17,130 nucleotides of DNA from an uncultured Clostridia bacterium (lineage in GTDB: Bacteria > Bacillota > Clostridia > Christensenellales > Borkfalkiaceae), in NCBI GenBank assembly GCA_934254725.1, contig CAKQLR010000039.1:1-17130 (forward strand), given 5' to 3'. Of this stretch, positions 15,234 through 17,130 are shown piece by piece. A program made the translations under genes and the position numbers. The notes under the pieces are model-generated. The model was not told where the DNA came from. It searched no databases and saw only the letters and a program-made list of their open reading frames with translations. Every line of letters begins with the position of its first letter. Positions within the stretch are counted from its first letter, which is position 1.

Positions 15234-17108
15234 TTGAAAAAACTGATAGCACTTTTAATGACAAGCTGTTTGTTGTTTGCGTTTTGTACGGGCTGCGATA
15301 ATTCGTCCGAAAAACCGCCTAAAAAAGAGGAAGAAGTTATGACAGATCAGGAATTTACTTTATCTCAGTTAGCGGGCAAGGATTCGCTCGGCAGAGAAAT
15401 AACCCCTACGTCCGGGCGCAAACAGAAAAAATACGTAGGCATATATTATTTCTTATGGCACGGATATCATACGCATAAAATTTACGATACTTCCAAAATT
15501 CTGGAAGAATACGAAAACGGCATTGTAGGCAATCCTGACAACCCGTTGTGGGAGGTTGATCCTTCTTCCGAAAAATACAACGCTTCCGTAAGCCCGAACG
15601 GCGCGTTCCATTACTGGAGCGAGCCTCTGTACGGCTATTATAATTCGGAAGACGAATGGGTTGCGCGCAAGCACCTCGAACTTTTATCTTTTGCGGACGT
15701 AGACTATCTGTTGTTGGACTATACAAACGCCTATATCTACGAAAAAGCCACCAAAATGCTTATCGAAACCATTCTCGATATGCAAAACGAGGGCTGGAAC
15801 GTTCCGCGTATTGCCTTTATGTTGCCGCCCGACACTGATCGCAGCGTAAAAACTTACGGCAAAGTATACGACGCATATCTGTCCAACGAAGCGTATGCAA
15901 ACGCGTTTTTCGTCGCGGATGCCGAAACTAATCCTTCGGGCAAACCGCTCGTAACCGGCACTTTAGACGATACCGTAGAAAACATAGATGCGGCATGGTA
16001 CATCCCGTTGCAATGGCCTAACCCGAACCTTCCTTACAACGACAACGCTTTGCCGTGGATAGATTGGTCGAGGAATAACGTACAGCACAACCACAACGGA
16101 AGAATGTGCGTTTCCATAGCTCAGCATACGAACGGTACCTGGTCTTCGGATCCGTACCTTTACCCGGGAAAGCAGTTTTTCCGCGGCAGAGGATGGGTTT
16201 CGTCCGATCTGCTCGATAACGGCGCAGACAATCAGAAGGTGATGGAAGGGACGAACTTCCAATTCCAGTGGGATAACGTGTTCAAATCCGAAAGCGAAGT
16301 GAATATGGTTGTAGTCACGGGGTGGAACGAATGGATTGCTCAGAAGCAGACAACCCTGGTTGCAGGTTACCATACCTCGACGCGTGCGGTTTTCGTAGAC
16401 AGCTTTAACATGGCATATTCCCGCGATGCGGAAATGATGAAAAACGGATACGCCGACAATTACTACATGCAACTCGTGCAGAATATACGTAAGTTCAAGA
16501 ATTCGTCTGTTACGGGCGGCGCTGTCGAAAACAAGCAAAAAACCGTAGATATAACAAAAGGCTTGTCCGAATGGAGCGGAGTTTCCCGCATTTATCTTGA
16601 CGCCGCAGGCGAAGTAATTAAACGCGAGTACAAGAGCGTAGATCCGAAAATAATCTATACCGATTCCACCAATCGTAACGACGTGGTGAGCATGAAGATC
16701 GTCAACGACGCACAAAATCTTTATATCAGAGTCGAAACGAAATCTCATATTACAGAGCACGTCGACGGCGACGAAGAGTGGATGAACGTTTACATATCCA
16801 CCGGAGAAGCAGGCGGTTGGGAGAATTACAATTATATCGTAAACCGCAACCCCGAGGCGGACGGCACAACTTCCGTGCAAAAATTGAACGGAACCACGCT
16901 TGAAAACGCAGGCTCGGCGAAGTATTTCTGCCAGGGAAATTACATCTTCTACGAAATACCGCTGTCCGCAATAGGCGTTACTTCGGGGAAGGAAATTCAA
17001 TTTAAAGTTACCGACAATATCAGCAAATTTTTAAATATCGACGATTTCTTTATCAGCGGAGAAGCGGCTCCGATAGGGCGCCTTAATTTCGCATACAAAA
17101 TCGCTTAA
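15234..17108 (+). CDS. Surface lipoprotein with GH99-like catalytic domain and CBM9/DOMON-like domain
   Basis: The 624-residue protein begins at TTG 15234. AAGGAG lies 9 bases upstream, and this start gives a full lipoprotein signal MKKLIALLMTSCLLFAFCTGC with C21 lipidated. A closer ATG at 15229 is out of frame and stops after two codons. Residues ~65-420 resemble GH99/GH71-type (beta/alpha)8 glycosidases: YVGIYYFLWHGYH (67-79), DVDYLLLDYTNAY (155-167) and VVVTGWNEW (359-367). The WNEW Glu366 matches the catalytic region of GH99 endo-alpha-mannosidases and the related WbsX-type domain. Residues ~445-624 resemble a CBM9/DOMON-type beta-sandwich (IVNDAQNLYIRVET, NVYISTG). It would act outside the cell, next to the binding protein, to release transportable sugars. 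Family placement is by eye, so endo-alpha-mannosidase activity is only a suggestion. It starts 23 bases after the permease gene and is the last gene in view. Confidence 0.78.
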   Translation: MKKLIALLMTSCLLFAFCTGCDNSSEKPPKKEEEVMTDQEFTLSQLAGKDSLGREITPTSGRKQKKYVGIYYFLWHGYHTHKIYDTSKILEEYENGIVGNPDNPLWEVDPSSEKYNASVSPNGAFHYWSEPLYGYYNSEDEWVARKHLELLSFADVDYLLLDYTNAYIYEKATKMLIETILDMQNEGWNVPRIAFMLPPDTDRSVKTYGKVYDAYLSNEAYANAFFVADAETNPSGKPLVTGTLDDTVENIDAAWYIPLQWPNPNLPYNDNALPWIDWSRNNVQHNHNGRMCVSIAQHTNGTWSSDPYLYPGKQFFRGRGWVSSDLLDNGADNQKVMEGTNFQFQWDNVFKSESEVNMVVVTGWNEWIAQKQTTLVAGYHTSTRAVFVDSFNMAYSRDAEMMKNGYADNYYMQLVQNIRKFKNSSVTGGAVENKQKTVDITKGLSEWSGVSRIYLDAAGEVIKREYKSVDPKIIYTDSTNRNDVVSMKIVNDAQNLYIRVETKSHITEHVDGDEEWMNVYISTGEAGGWENYNYIVNRNPEADGTTSVQKLNGTTLENAGSAKYFCQGNYIFYEIPLSAIGVTSGKEIQFKVTDNISKFLNIDDFFISGEAAPIGRLNFAYKIA

Positions 17109-17130
17109 CGGCATGTTTGCGAAAGGGTGT

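Overview
The window looks like a piece of a Gram-positive, low-to-mid-GC anaerobe, most likely an uncultured gut-type Clostridia member (Bacillota). This rests on strong AGGAGG ribosome binding sites, lipoprotein signal peptides with a lipobox, a CUT1 sugar ABC transporter lacking its own ATPase, a LacI-type repressor, InlB/Listeria-Bacteroides-type repeats on a membrane-anchored surface protein, and a giant Cys-rich repeat protein of a kind common in that group. The taxonomic call is inference. All genes are on the + strand, and I see no RNA genes, CRISPR array, IS element or phage gene.

Region 1 (3-5138) is the 3' part of a very large extracellular-type protein. It is built of ~150-residue cysteine-rich units (22 CxxC motifs in the visible part) interrupted and ended by beta-sandwich modules resembling pre-peptidase C-terminal domains. 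A strong intrinsic terminator (5177-5217) closes it.

Region 2 (5299-8072) is a two-gene operon: a cytoplasmic GH78-like (alpha-L-rhamnosidase-like) six-hairpin glycosidase and a LacI-family regulator. Its promoter is a consensus TTGACA/extended -10 promoter with a 16-bp CG-centred near-palindrome just downstream of the -10.

Region 3 (8096-17108) starts with a near-copy of that promoter and operator, at identical spacing, plus a second operator copy and a hairpin/T-run in the leader. It then encodes a membrane-anchored surface protein with two related N-terminal domains, a nucleoside-hydrolase-like enzyme, a solute-binding lipoprotein, two permeases, and a lipoprotein with a GH99-like (WNEW) catalytic domain and a CBM9/DOMON-like domain. 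Gaps are short and intercistronic hairpins lack clear terminator tails, so a single long transcript is plausible.

Taken together, 5299-17108 reads as a self-contained, LacI-controlled Gram-positive glycan utilisation locus. The surface protein would bind substrate, the GH99-like lipoprotein would trim it at the cell surface, the binding protein and permeases would import oligosaccharide (energised by a shared ATPase encoded elsewhere), and the GH78-like enzyme and nucleosidase would act inside. The substrate is not identifiable from sequence alone. The most informative observations are the three matching operators in two near-duplicate promoters, the unusual active-site residues in the GH78-like and nucleosidase proteins, and the GCGS-type C-terminal tail on the surface protein.
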